From Thereva unica (lineage: Eukaryota > Arthropoda > Insecta > Diptera > Therevidae): a stretch of DNA of 64,000 nt. Of this stretch, positions 21,521-32,041 are shown piece by piece. The position numbers and the translations under genes are program-made. Each line of letters begins with the position of its first letter. Within the stretch, counting starts at the first letter, position 1. Where the stretch lies: positions 135,868,101-135,932,100 of the forward strand of contig OX465283.1 in the NCBI GenBank assembly GCA_949987705.1, written 5' to 3'. The notes under the pieces are model-generated. The model made no database searches. It saw nothing but the letters and a program-made list of their open reading frames with translations, and was not told the origin of the DNA.

Positions 21521-22392
21521 GCCATATTATATTTATAATGAGGTCACACAGCTAACTGTATACTACCTGTAATACTCTTTCATTTGATACCCATATGGTG
21601 GGCTCAATGGAACAGAATTGCAAAAATCGGGCGCCATGTTGGAGCCGTATTCTTGACCGTGTGAAAATATACGACTGAAAACAGGCTGAAAATTTACTAG
21701 TATTTTCAATGTTTAAGAGCAGTGGGAAAACGAACGGAAACTTCACTTAGATAGTGGACAAGAGACGGAACTGAAAATGTACTGAAAATTAGGTAAATTC
21801 GACAAAGAGGTGGGGACGGATTAGATTGGGTAATAAAGAAAGCGTCAGCCCAGTGAAGTGCGTCATTAGCGACACACTCTGTACAATTACTTGGACAACC
21901 TAGAAGAAGTCAATGAAACAGTATACCTTGGGTCTACCATTACAAAAACAAACTAATAAAGGGAAGAGATAACTAGACGAATACTACTGACTGAGAGAGC
22001 CGTTTATGCCCAATATGCAATATAGCACGCATTACCAGTGACTGTGTACTGCATGCATTGCATTACCTAGCCTAGGTGTGGCGAACGTTTCCCACACGCG
22101 TGTCAAAAAAATACAATCTACATATTTTATATAATTGCTGATTGTTAAGCTATTGATAATATTAAAATATTGCGGAATATTGCGCTTGGATTTTTTGCGC
22201 CCGGTGCTGTATGCCATATTGAGCCCCATAAGCTGTTCATTTTGAAACGCAGTTGAAAGACAATGAAAAAATACACAATCACTCGCTGGATGGGAGAAAT
22301 AATTTTCATAGTTTGTGCAAAACCTAAGATGGCACCATAATAACGTGTATAACATAAAAAAATATTATATAGGAAGTTTCACGTCATATAAT
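21521..22392. other. Non-coding spacer
   Basis: Contains GCAAAAATCGGGCGCCATGT near 21620, similar to GCAAAAATCGGCCGCCATTT near 37740 (repeat B neighbourhood). No gene seen. Confidence 0.5.
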
Positions 22393-22940
22393 CAAGTTTG
22401 AAGCGACATATTAGCTTGAAGTGAACTTAGTTCTTAAGCAACTGATGGCCTACGGATGACAAATTTCAAGCACTCAAGCTTTCAAGTCTGGTTTACATGA
22501 CAAGTACTCGAGCCTATCAGAAAAATCATTTTGATTGACTCCAGCCAAGCTGCTTCCGTTTACATTTGTACTTAAAGTATGATTCAAGTAAGTTTTAACA
22601 TATCGACTGGTGAAAGGCAAAAGGGCACAAGTGACAATTTTGCGAAATTCGGTTTTTTATGGGCATTTTTACATTATACACTGCTCTATGGAATGGCAAA
22701 ACGGCATATTCGTACAGTTGCGGGATATACTAATTTTAATTTGAAATAATTGCCTATTGTCTTTCCTACTTCTCCATTGCAGTTTGGTCTCTTTTGGAAA
22801 AATTAAATAATTTTGGAAGAGCAAAAGGGCAAAATTTTATTCCACTTTTTTTGGCATGAAAATCTTCAATCGGCTTTTTCTCAAAACTACAAAAAGTCAC
22901 TTGTGCCCTTTTGCCTTTCACCAGTCGATATCATGGAAAC
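22393..22940. mobile_element. Dispersed repeat C (MITE-like), copy 1, interrupted by a TA-flanked MITE
   Basis: Segments such as GACATATTAGCTT, GGTTTACATGACAAG and TTTACATTTGTACTTAAAGT are shared in order with the complete copy at 57612-58025. The right end TCATGGAAAC corresponds to CCATGGAAAC there. A 326-bp element is inserted near the right end. Confidence 0.8.
22603..22928. mobile_element. 326-bp MITE with TIRs over 30 bp and TA target duplication (Tc1/mariner-like)
   Basis: The left end TCGACTGGTGAAAGGCAAAA continues as an exact inverted copy of the right end for about 33 bp. TA flanks both sides (22601-22602, 22929-22930). Removing the element and one TA leaves a sequence that aligns without gaps to the uninterrupted sister repeat near 58003-58025. 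Non-coding. Confidence 0.92.
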
Positions 22941-23402
22941 GCTTTAACAGTAGTCTCACTATCATATTATGCGTATTATAGAAATGCTGCCCCGATGTTT
23001 TTTGCGAAACACTCTGGCGTGCACCTAAACACTGCACTCAATGAATTTTCGCGTACCAAAAATTCATACGTACCACGCGTGCAATAGGTTCGCCACCTAG
23101 GTTAGCTTTGCTTTGGTAATATTTTAGGGAAATATTGCCGACAATGGTAAGGCGTCTCAACGGCAATAATTTCCATTTCGATGGCCGGAAAAGTTGGTCG
23201 TGAAAAACCGGGTTCATGTATGAACCACATTAAGCATCTTTTTGCTTCAAGTTATTCAAATTACCGCCAAAGAATTCAGAAACCAATCAGAATTACATAT
23301 TTAAATCATCCCCCTAATATTACCCCTAAACATTTTAAGTCGCTAAAAAATTCCCCTTCAGCAATTTCTTCCCCTAAATTTGGGGGAAACTCCCAAGTTG
23401 GC
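22941..23402. other. Non-coding spacer
   Basis: No gene recognised. Confidence 0.5.
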
Positions 23403-23528
23403 ATCCCTACAGTGGGCAGACCCAGGAGGAGATGGATAGGCTCTGTGACGGCTGACCCAGGGCAGAGGCGATGGGCAACATACCGAGCTGCGAGAGACCG
23501 TCAAACTTGGAGAAATGCCCTAGAATAG
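23403..23528 (+). pseudogene. LINE extreme C-terminal fragment
   Basis: The last 42 codons of a short frame read IPTVGRPRRRWIGSVTADPG and ATYRAARDRQTWRNALE before the stop, matching the GRPR-x-RW...A-x-DR-x-x-WR ending of many LINE polyproteins. Upstream codons have no such similarity, so this is a short 3' remnant. Confidence 0.7.
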
Positions 23529-25764
23529 GCGAGGTTCGATTTGTGGTGTAGCGCCATTAGATGGATATAGTATATCACGTATTTTTTTAAAATTTTAAAA
23601 TATGATTTTGTTTTTTCCATTTCGACTAAGATCACCACGTCATCAACTTTATCAACCCAAGGAATAATTTTTTATTTCAATGAAAAACCATGTAAATTTT
23701 TAGCTAATATTGAATATTTCGCGTTTAAAGAAACAAATATGAAATATTAATACATACAACAAAGTTCAACTTATTTACTAAAGTCGATTTTCCCTGACAT
23801 TTTTCAATATGCTTCAGTGCCAGAGTGTGGCAGATATTTCCCTAACAGTCTTTCAAGAAAATTTCTCTTGTTATTTTTACTATATACAAGCCCTGGCTCT
23901 CATTTACAACTTGCTTTATTTAGTTCCCCGAATTGCAAAACAACGAAAAAAACAAACAAAACAACTAACTATATCAACAATTCACAACGTCTATAACGCT
24001 ATCACTATATATCAAGAAAACGTGTTTTATAGCTTCAGCAAATACAAATTGAATGTATATTTGGCATGAAATAGAAAATTTAATTAATTATACCAAAATT
24101 AAATTAGCTGCACCCAATATTAACCTCCTCCTTTGCGATGCTTCCTCCTTTCATTCAGTCACTCTTGATCCAACAGACAGAGGAGCCAATCCTCCTATCC
24201 AAAAGGAATCACAGTCGGGGTATCGTTGTCGTTGTCGTTCATTACACGATGACTGAGGAGATTTCGAAGCAGTTTTAATTTTATTTCTAATAAAACATTT
24301 TCATGCAAGAAATTTAGGGGGATGCCAAAAATAAACATTTTAATAGGATAAATGCTCCATGAATGTCAGCATTTCGCATAAAATTCATCGTGCATACTCC
24401 ATAAACAACGTGTAAAGCTTCCATTTTTCGATAAGTTTATCGCTGCTAGCTCGTGCCATTTTTACGTGTTTGACTAAAAGCAAAAACTTATTTTTGTCAA
24501 AACAATTCCACGATACTCGTAGGTGGACACTTAAAACACGTATAAATCACCATTATTCGAGCCGCCATTATTTCATTCTGAAAATAAAACGGATTTCGGG
24601 AATAGTTTGAAAATTCAAAAATAACGAACTTTTATTTGGTAAAAATAACTGGGATTCTTGAGGAGCACTGCATTCTCGCCGGATGCATGAGAATTCCTAG
24701 CATTTCCCAAAAGGATCCTAATTGACAGTCCTCTTAACCCCAAGAAAGGGCGAAAGGTGCACAGAGTAAGTTAATGAGATATTCAGCTACCACACGCCCT
24801 TCGACACTAGACATTATCGGGGGTCACATGTCGTGGAAAATGTGTTAAACTGTCGACACAGATCGAGAAGAATGCGAGCATCTCATTAAGAACAAGGGTT
24901 ACAAACCCGGGGGAGTTAATAATTGATGTCGCCGAAGTGTCCAACGTGATTTATGGGGTCATTTATTTTGTTGACAAGAGCTCGCCCGAATACCACTTGT
25001 CTCCCTCAACCGTGGACAAATTATGTTTTAAGGCAGCCCAATTGCTGCTGCTGGTGCAGTCTGTACATGCATCGGGATTTGGCCAATTCCTAGATGGCTG
25101 TACTGCCTCGCCACCGCTGCTCCGTACCGCTTAAAGCTAATTAAATCAATTTGTTACTCGAAATGATTTTTCTGAAGCCATCCTTGGCACATAATCATAC
25201 AGTCATGGCGGATGCTCATTAATTTCCCGGCCAACGTTCTCGGATACCTGCCATATGTCTTCATGAACCGTCGCATTTCTTAGCCCCATCAGAACCGGGA
25301 TTTTCTAAGTTTCGATGCTGATAGTTAGGGAGCATCGGCGGCAGCCAGGGAAAATAGTTCTGAAATCGCATGCACAATTGGCAGCCATTCTTAGTATGAA
25401 ATGTAATTTTAAAATGCACAATGATCGACATACTTAGTATTGCATCGGGTGTGTGTTTGTGTTGATTTATTTTAGAACAAGTCACGCTTTATTAATTTCT
25501 TGATTCATTTTCGTATTTTTATTCAAGGCAACAAATCAGGGATTAATTTTTACTTCCAAAAACACTCAGTCAGGAAGTATTCCACTCCGTTGACATTTTG
25601 TGAGTCATCAATCATTGCTGGCTATTAAACCCAGTAACTAATGAGATTATTCTTACGGCTAATCAAACAAATTGAGAACTCTACAATCTACCCAACTTTG
25701 AGGTTTATGTAGTTAAGATTTAGTTATCGTAACATTTTCATCACTTAAGCAAAAATAAAAAATT
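23529..25764. other. Non-coding region
   Basis: AT-rich. A short GTTGTC repeat lies near 24226-24240. Frames of up to 86 codons have no domain that I recognise. Confidence 0.5.
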
Positions 25765-26389
25765 CCTTACAACGGGCGAGCCCAGGCCGCTTGGGTTTTA
25801 AGGGACACATGATGGTCGTAGAGTTTTTATTTCTTAACGGAAGCTTTTACGGCACCGCCAAACTTGATCAAAATATTAAAATGGCCGAGTACTGTGCTGT
25901 ACACACGGGCATATAAAGGCCAAGTGCATAAAAATTTCATTATGTACAATCGGCCTTTAGATTATCATACTTAAAGACTACCGATGTACACGAGAGACCA
26001 GCTCGCCAGTTGTCGATTTGTTGTACGTAAAGTGTGTAGTGCGTAGTTTAGTGGGAAATTTTATTATTTAACCGCTTGAAGAAAACAAAACAATGTTTTC
26101 CTCAATAAATACGCGGTATAGTTTTGCCGGGTGTTTTGAATATATGAGAATGGGGAGATTACGTTTTTCATTTTTTTGTATGGCTGATTTATTATAGGAG
26201 AGCTCAATTGCATTGATGATATCTATATCTCTATTTAGATGAAAATTAAAAAGATTTGTTTTAATCGCAACTTGGGAATAACCCGTCGGCGTGAGTGTGG
26301 TGTATGGCCGACTGCAAACAACCTTCTGATGCCTGGCACATGGCCGAAGACTATGTTTCAATCACGGCCGATGTTCGCCCGTTGTAAGG
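25765..26389. mobile_element. Possible 625-bp element with 15-bp TIRs
   Basis: CCTTACAACGGGCGA at 25765-25779 is exactly inverted at 26375-26389. Inside, AAAGGCC/GGCCTTT and several GGCCG motifs recur. No target duplication and no transposase frame. Confidence 0.5.
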
Positions 26390-26601
26390 CCATTTTTTAT
26401 TTTTACTTGGGCATTGACAAGAAGCCTGTAACAAATATCAAAACGAAATATGCCTCCTGAAACAAGTGAATCCTGTTAACCAGCCCATAAAGATTGTGAT
26501 GCCGGCAGTACAAGACTAGATAGACGAGGAGAAGTACCGTCCACTAGGTGATGACCCGACGTAAGCGTAATTTTGGTACCCTATTATCAACTGCTTTAAT
26601 A

Positions 26602-26660
26602 CATACATAACGCTCCTTTAATCCCTCATGGGATATAGGACGGAAACAGTTACCCTCCAG
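26602..26660 (-). mobile_element. 59-bp LINE 3' stub with 14-bp target duplication
   Basis: CTTTAATCCCTCATGGGATA and the following bases match the 3' end of the LINE at 20899-21505 (its stop codon lies in TTAATCCCTCAT). CAACTGCTTTAATA occurs at 26588-26601 and 26661-26674, directly bounding the insert. It is an extremely short 5'-truncated insertion. Confidence 0.9.
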
Positions 26661-26940
26661 CAACTGCTTTAATAACCAATTGAAAAATATTACAAATTGT
26701 GGCTAAAGGTAATCTTTGATTCGAATTATGGTGAAGGAGATTTGCTTAGAGCCTGTGCGAATTGTGACTAAATTAGTGACTAAACTAAATTTAAGCCCTA
26801 AGCCATCTTTCGAGAAGAGATTCGGCTGCCCTCCCCCTTCAACTGGTGTTCCTTGCTGGCGACGTTGGAATGTTTTTGAAGTGTGATAATATCGAGGCAT
26901 TTCAGAGTAAAGTAAAGTTCTCGAAGTTTATGTGAGCATT

Positions 26941-27296
26941 CAACGTCTTGCCATCATTCCCGATTACTGTTTCAGAAATCAGTTCTTTTGGATATCGCTT
27001 TGAACATGTTCTATCATGCATGGTGTATTGGGGTTTAAAGATCCATATGGCCCATCAATCATGTTTTTTGTTATAACTTCAAGCAATCATGGATCAATAG
27101 CTTGATCGGCAATTTCACTTAACGTCATCGATTTAATCTGGTCTTATTTTATCAACCAACCAGATTAGAATGTGGGCACGTTTCTGCCACTCAACTGAGT
27201 ACATCCAGCAACGTTGAAAAATACATGATTTTTTGCAATCAAACCAAGGAGTGATCTTAACTCTTATTTGAAAACTCGTGCTGTTATGTCGTGACG
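26941..27296 (-). pseudogene. Helitron Rep/helicase relic
   Basis: Read from 27296 downward in shifting frames: RHDITARVFK, RSLLGLIAKNHVFFNVAG, MYSVEWQKRAHILIWLVDKI, IADQAIDP, then LEVITKNMIDGPYGSLNPNT and CSKRYPKELISETVIGNDG. These follow the Helitron N-terminal/Rep order (consensus EWQKRGLPHAH...D-x-x-EIPD...MIHGPCG). The two-His motif is damaged. Stops and frameshifts show that it is dead. Helitron termini were not found. Confidence 0.88.
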
Positions 27297-27613
27297 ATCC
27301 ATTGGCGATTACCCGGGGAATAATCGAGATTCAATCTCCTCCTATTGTGGATTGCAAGAAAAAGTTATGTGTATTATGTGTATAAGTGAGTGCGCGCATG
27401 TACGTACGTAACTGAAATTGTTAAAGTGACGGTTCGTTCGGCTTCACCAACTTCCAGATTTTTTGTTTTTTTTTTTTACAGAAGCTTATGTCGAAAACTA
27501 CTAAATCAAATCAATTTTAACATGTTGAGTCAAAAGGAAGATAGGGGAGTATTGTAACTTGTTCAACAAAAACTTTTTTTGCATGAAAGCTAACGCAAAA
27601 AGGTTCCATAAAT
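27297..27613. other. Non-coding spacer
   Basis: No gene recognised between the Helitron relic and the SINE. Confidence 0.5.
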
Positions 27614-27775
27614 GGGGCCTCGGTAGTCTAGGGAGCAAGGTGCCTGGCTGCCATCCCAGATGTCCCTGGTTCGAATCCTGGCAACATCAGCGCCTTTCCC
27701 ACTTTCCCCACATACATAACTTTCCTTCTTTGTTCCTTCCTCTGTCTCTTCACTATCTTCCGACTAGAGCTGCTG
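27614..27775 (+). repeat. tRNA-derived SINE
   Basis: The head (27614-27690) has a Pol III A-box-like TAGTCTAGGG at 27624-27633 and a perfect B box GGTTCGAATCC at 27668-27678, 44 bases later. The T-stem has a T-T mismatch and the acceptor strands do not pair, so this is not a working tRNA. The body (ACATAACTTTCCTTCTTTG to CGACTAGAGCTGCTG) recurs without a head at 16625-16925. It abuts the Myb/SANT-like relic that follows. Confidence 0.72.
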
Positions 27776-28605
27776 AAATGATGGCTCAATCAGTATTGCG
27801 AATGTCGAGAATGGGAAATATTTGTCGATTTTATCCTTTCTCGCCTGGTTAAACTTCAACTCGATTTTGTTAATTGTTGTGAACTATTTTGTGTATTCAA
27901 TTAAAAAAAAGTAAATAAGTAGATAATAATAATAAAATAACGAGTTCAAGAAATTAGTGAACATCAGAAGTAGCGAGATCATATAAAAAAATCCGGGAAG
28001 AATTTCAAGGTAGAATTAAAGAGGCGATGAAAAAAAATTTCAGAGGACCCTTACTGCTTAGGTCCTTCAACAAAGAACGTCAATAGCTGGAATAGGATTT
28101 GAAAGCATGAGCGAAAATGCGAACTTATTTATTCCTTCTTTTAATTAGGTTTGGACAGATTTGAAATACAAAATTAAAACGAAGAAAATTGAAAGCAAAG
28201 GCGACAGACAACGGGAGAAATTGTTTACACTATTTTATGGCTTTCGAGTAGGACGTTATATGCATTGTTACAGATTGTGCTGTAAATCCACCGTGTTATG
28301 AGTTTTGAGCAGATTCTGATGTGGCAATAAACGCTGTGCTTGATGAAAATTTTCCATTTCAGGAAAATCAATCAAATGTTGTAAGGACTGAAGAGGTCCA
28401 AACAGCATCAACAAGAGCTGACCAGACACTTATCACTATGCTGCCATGTCCAGTAAATATGTATGCCTATGTGACACGATCAGCGTCCAAAAACGCTTCC
28501 ATTGATATAGTTTTGCCTTTTCGCAAAATAAAAATGTTTAAAAAAAATCACAAATGTTCCAAAATTGAAGTAAATCATCTGATTCTAGAAATGTCAATAT
28601 CATAA
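27776..28605 (+). pseudogene. Decayed transposon-type Myb/SANT-like gene, copy 1
   Basis: Homologous over most of its length to 62298-62940 (minus). The 5' flank (GATGGCTCAATCAGTATTGC and on) is shared. In the coding part VWTDLKYKIKTKKIESKGD near 28150-28205 matches the W-x-x-VW-x-DLK-x-K-x-K core of Myb/SANT-like (zeste/Harbinger-accessory type) DNA-binding domains, and FQGRIKEA-like text near 28005 precedes it. TTTTAATTAG before that block looks like a 3' splice site, so the ancestor probably had an intron at 28093-28147. The last frame (28321-28605) keeps AINAVLDENFPFQENQSNVV. Stops in the N-terminal part make it a pseudogene. Confidence 0.68.
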
Positions 28606-28638
28606 CTCTAGACGTTGGTGGATTGAAACCTTGACCTT

Positions 28639-28730
28639 TACAATTTTAGATAGGTGGGAGTATTCTACGTAGATTGCTGCCTTATTCATGAAAATACCTA
28701 ATAGGGTTACAAAAATACAGGGTAATATGT
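28639..28730 (+). repeat. Dispersed repeat D, copy 1
   Basis: About 90 bp, including TGGGAGTATTCTACGTA, CCTTATTCATGAAAATA and GTTACAAAAATACAGGGT, recur at 41665-41745 with modest divergence. Confidence 0.75.
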
Positions 28731-29570
28731 ACACCTCTACCAAAAATAATTAACGCCCTAGCGGCTAAACCGTTACGATTTCCCCTCTCCCCCCCCTATG
28801 ATTTTTTGTTCGTCTATCCAAGACCTATCCCCAGCCAGGCATTTCGACATTTTAACTGATACACCCTGTATAGAGTTAAATCATCAAACTCCTGCTCTCA
28901 ATTTAGTCACCCGTCAAACAATTTAGTCTCTTCGTCAAAATACTAAATACGGCGCTAAATTTTAGCCATAGAATTCAAACAGGCTCTTACTGGATTTCAA
29001 ACAGCATGAAACTCAGAACTACTTCTTTAGCATGCGAATAGGCCGTCTGAACTCCATAGATACAATGTCCTTCAATAAGTATTAATATTTTGTCAGTTCT
29101 ACATATAAGTTCGAAATTTGTTATCAAATCCAAAAATTTCCAAAGTGACGCACGATGTTTCTGCTTTCTTTCGATAAGATTTGCCATAATTGTGAATTTA
29201 ATGCTAAATGTCGCTTTGAACCAGTTTTTAGGATGTTTTGATTTTGTAGAAACACAGAACGTTACCATAAAGAAAGATTTCAAGGATTGTTTAAGATCAC
29301 AAATAGAGAGTATCATCAGTAGAGGTATCAAGAGTAATTATTGTCCAAAACTTTATTAGCAGTTATGCATGATCTTGATTGATTCCTCTTTCCACACGAC
29401 AAACAAATCTTATACACGATCAGATTATGTTGGTTTCGATTATTAAATCAACAAAATTTTAGATATAATATTTGGGCGCAATTTTTGCATGTTGCCAACA
29501 AACTGAACACATAGAAAGTATCGTGATTTACACAAATGTATTAATCAAAACTTCAATACGAGGGATGGCG
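28731..29570. other. Non-coding spacer up to the foldback element
   Basis: Overlapping frames at 28987-29359 on both strands have no recognisable domain. The last nine bases (29562-29570, GGGATGGCG) are the left target duplication of the foldback element. Confidence 0.5.
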
Positions 29571-30369
29571 AGGTCTGTGAAGTTGGCAACACGAAATGCG
29601 AATTTTGAGAATTTTTTTTTTCATTCGTTTGTCCATCGTTTGTCCAAGTTTGTCCAAGCAAAATTTTTTTTTGTCCAGGCACCGTTAACAAGTTATAAGC
29701 AAAAAAAAATTTTTGCAAATTTTTCAACCAACACCCCAACTTTGAAAAAAAAAATTGTTTAACCACATATATCGTTTGTCCATCGTTTGTCCAAGTTTGT
29801 CCAGCAGTTATTTTTATTTGTCCACCCCCCAATTAATTATAATAAATGATTGAAATTTTTCAGGTTTGTGAAGTTGGCAACACGAAATGCGAATTTTGGA
29901 AATTTTTTTTTTGTCATACGTTTGTCCATCGTTTGTCCAAGCAAAAGTTTTTTTTGTCCAGGCACCGTTAACAAGTTACAAGCAAAAAAAGTTTTTTGCA
30001 AATTTTTTCAACCAACACCCCAAATTTGCAAAAAAAAGTTCTACCGCATAGATTGTTTGTTCATCGTTTGTCCAAGTTTGTCCAAGCCCAATTTTTTTTG
30101 TCCAGGCACCGTTAACAAGTTATAAGCAAAAAAAAAATTTGCCAGGCACAGATTCGTTTACCCATGCCAGAATTCCTTTGTCCAGGCACAGATTCGTTTG
30201 TCCAAGCCAGAATTCGTTTGTCCATGGACAGAAATCGTTTCTCCAAGCCGGAATTCGTTTGTCCATGCCTGAATTCGTTTGTCCAGGCACAGATTCGTTT
30301 GTCCATGCCAGAATTCGTTTGTCCATGGACAGAAATCGTTTGTCCATGCCAGAATTCGTTTTTGCAGGC
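29571..30369. repeat. Foldback left arm with duplicated terminal module and 20-bp array
   Basis: The terminal module starts at 29571 and again at 29862 (AGGTTTGTGAAGTTGGCAAC), an in-arm direct duplication with about 291-bp spacing. Each module holds CATCGTTTGTCCAAG-type motifs and GCACCGTTAACAAGTTA. From about 30142 about eleven units of 20-21 bp run in tandem (type CGTTTGTCCATGCCAGAATT). The arm is inverted at 30639-31138 and 34453-34664; the right arm lacks about 110 bp of the second module. Confidence 0.9.
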
Positions 30370-30638
30370 GTTCGGAAACGTCATTTGCAGAGCAGTAGAC
30401 GATAGTCATTCGTTCGGTATTGCAATTGATGATAATCAAGAGTTCGGAAATGCAAATTGACTATTGCCAAACGTACGGCAATGCACATTCGCACTGCCAT
30501 CTTGCAATCATTTTAATGTCAGGTGGTCGAAATCATCAAATTCGCAGTAAAACTAGTCACTTCTGCAAACGGCATCAGTCATTTTTGCAGCCGACGCGAC
30601 GATACCGAAAGCAGCCACAGTTTCGGACAACCGACCTG
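30370..30638. other. Foldback central loop
   Basis: About 270 bp of unique sequence between the two inverted arrays, rich in TTCGG and TGCA motifs (for example ACGATAGTCATTCGTTCGG). No coding frame of its own; frames that cross it arise from the flanking arrays. Confidence 0.7.
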
Positions 30639-31138
30639 TGCCTGGACAATCGAATTCTGGCTTGGACAAACGAATTGCGGCTTGTACAAACGAATACAGG
30701 CTTGGACAAACGATTTCTGTCCATGGACAAACGATTTCTGTCCATGGACAAACGAATCTGTGCCTGGACAAACGAATTCCGGCTTGGACAAACGAATTCC
30801 GGCTTGGACAAACGAATTTCGGCTTGGACAAACGATTTCTGTCCATGGACAAACGAATTCTGGCTTGGACAAACGAATTCTGGCATGGGCAAACGAATCT
30901 GTGCCTGGCAATTTTTTTTTGCTTATAACTTGTTAACGGTGCCTGGACAAAAAAAAATTTTGCTTGGACAAACTTGGACAAACGATGGACAAACGTATGA
31001 CAAAAAAAAATTTCCAAAATTCGCATTTCGTGTTGCCAACTTCACAAACCTGAAAAATTTCAATCATTTATTATAATTAATTGGGGGGTGGACAAATAAA
31101 AATAACTGCTGGACAAACTTGGACAAACGATGGACAAA
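30639..31138. repeat. Foldback right arm, inner part, with 20-bp tandem array
   Basis: About thirteen units of 20-21 bp (type GGACAAACGAATTCTGGCTT) at 30639-30909 are the inverse of the left array. The inverted second module follows (GTTGCCAACTTCACAAACCT ending at 31050) and then the linker with GGGGGGTGGACAA. The arm breaks off at 31138 in GATGGACAAA, where the hAT element is inserted, and resumes at 34453. Confidence 0.9.
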
Positions 31139-31330
31139 GTTTGTCACGAACCGTTTAACTTAAATCTTATGGTTCGTGCGAACCGCTAGTAAAAATAAAT
31201 TTATTTTTAAATATTAATTTCCAAATTTGTACACAAATGACAAGTAACTAAAATTTTATTGTGAATGATACAAGTTGTTATTAATTACAATAGGTGGAGT
31301 TTGTAACAATAACGCACACAAAATGTTAAA

Positions 31331-31772
31331 GGCCGTGTTACAATGTAGACGCTGCCGCTGTCGCAGACGCGAAACAAGTTGTTCTGTCAAATTTGGTCGC
31401 ATTGATTGTAGCTTGCCCTGTTACAATTGGTGTTGCTGCTAAGTGTCACAATCCTAAAAAAATAATTTGAATATTTGTTAATTGAATAAATAAATATATT
31501 TTAAGAACATTATATAACCATATTTATGCAAAAAAAAATTTAAAATAACGTTTCCTAACTCACCATTTTGATTTGAATAAAAACCAATACAAACTTCACC
31601 GTGTCGCGCACCAAAAGTTCAAAAGTTCTCAACTTTGAGCAACGCGTCCCGCGACAGCAACCTGATCAGCGACCAATTGTAACAGTGTTCATCGTGTTTC
31701 ATACATTTTAACTTTTGACAGCTTTTGCGACTGCGACTACTACTGCGACAGCGTCCCCATTGTAACACGGCC
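31331..31772. mobile_element. 442-bp MITE within the hAT 5' region
   Basis: GGCCGTGTTACAATG at 31331 is exactly inverted at the right end (to 31772), and similarity extends inward (GACGCTG...CTGTCGCA). Flanks read TTAAA and TTAAC, a possible 4-5 bp duplication. It sits about 270 bp upstream of the transposase start. Confidence 0.82.
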
Positions 31773-32041
31773 TTAACAAGACATTCGAAATAATTTGAAA
31801 ATTTTTGAAACTTTAATCTAGTTACCATCGCGATTATACATAATTATGTCAAAGTTGAAACTATTTCTTCGTCAGTTATAAATTTATAGTTCTTTTGTCT
31901 AGTTTAGTTATTACATGTTATTTCATAGTTTTTCTATAATAAAAAAATCTTCATATATTTTTAAAAAATTGCAAAAGGTAAGTGCATTTAAACATTTTAA
32001 TAATTTACTCTACAAAATTTATTTTTCACTTCTAACTTTTT

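Noticed and set aside
27614..27690. Second tRNA gene
   Set aside because: A and B boxes are present but the T-stem has a mismatch and the acceptor strands do not pair; the attached body indicates a SINE.
30142..30909. CRISPR-like array of short repeats
   Set aside because: Units are contiguous without unique spacers, occur in two inverted blocks, and lie in eukaryotic transposon arms.
29862..31050. Second foldback element nested inside the first
   Set aside because: Its flanks are inverted relative to each other rather than directly repeated, so the arms simply extend; no separate insertion is shown.
30112..31076. Overlapping frames of 75-218 codons on both strands across the foldback arrays
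   Set aside because: They exist because the 20-21-bp tandem unit has no stop in several frames; the encoded text is the repeat read repeatedly and has no domain.
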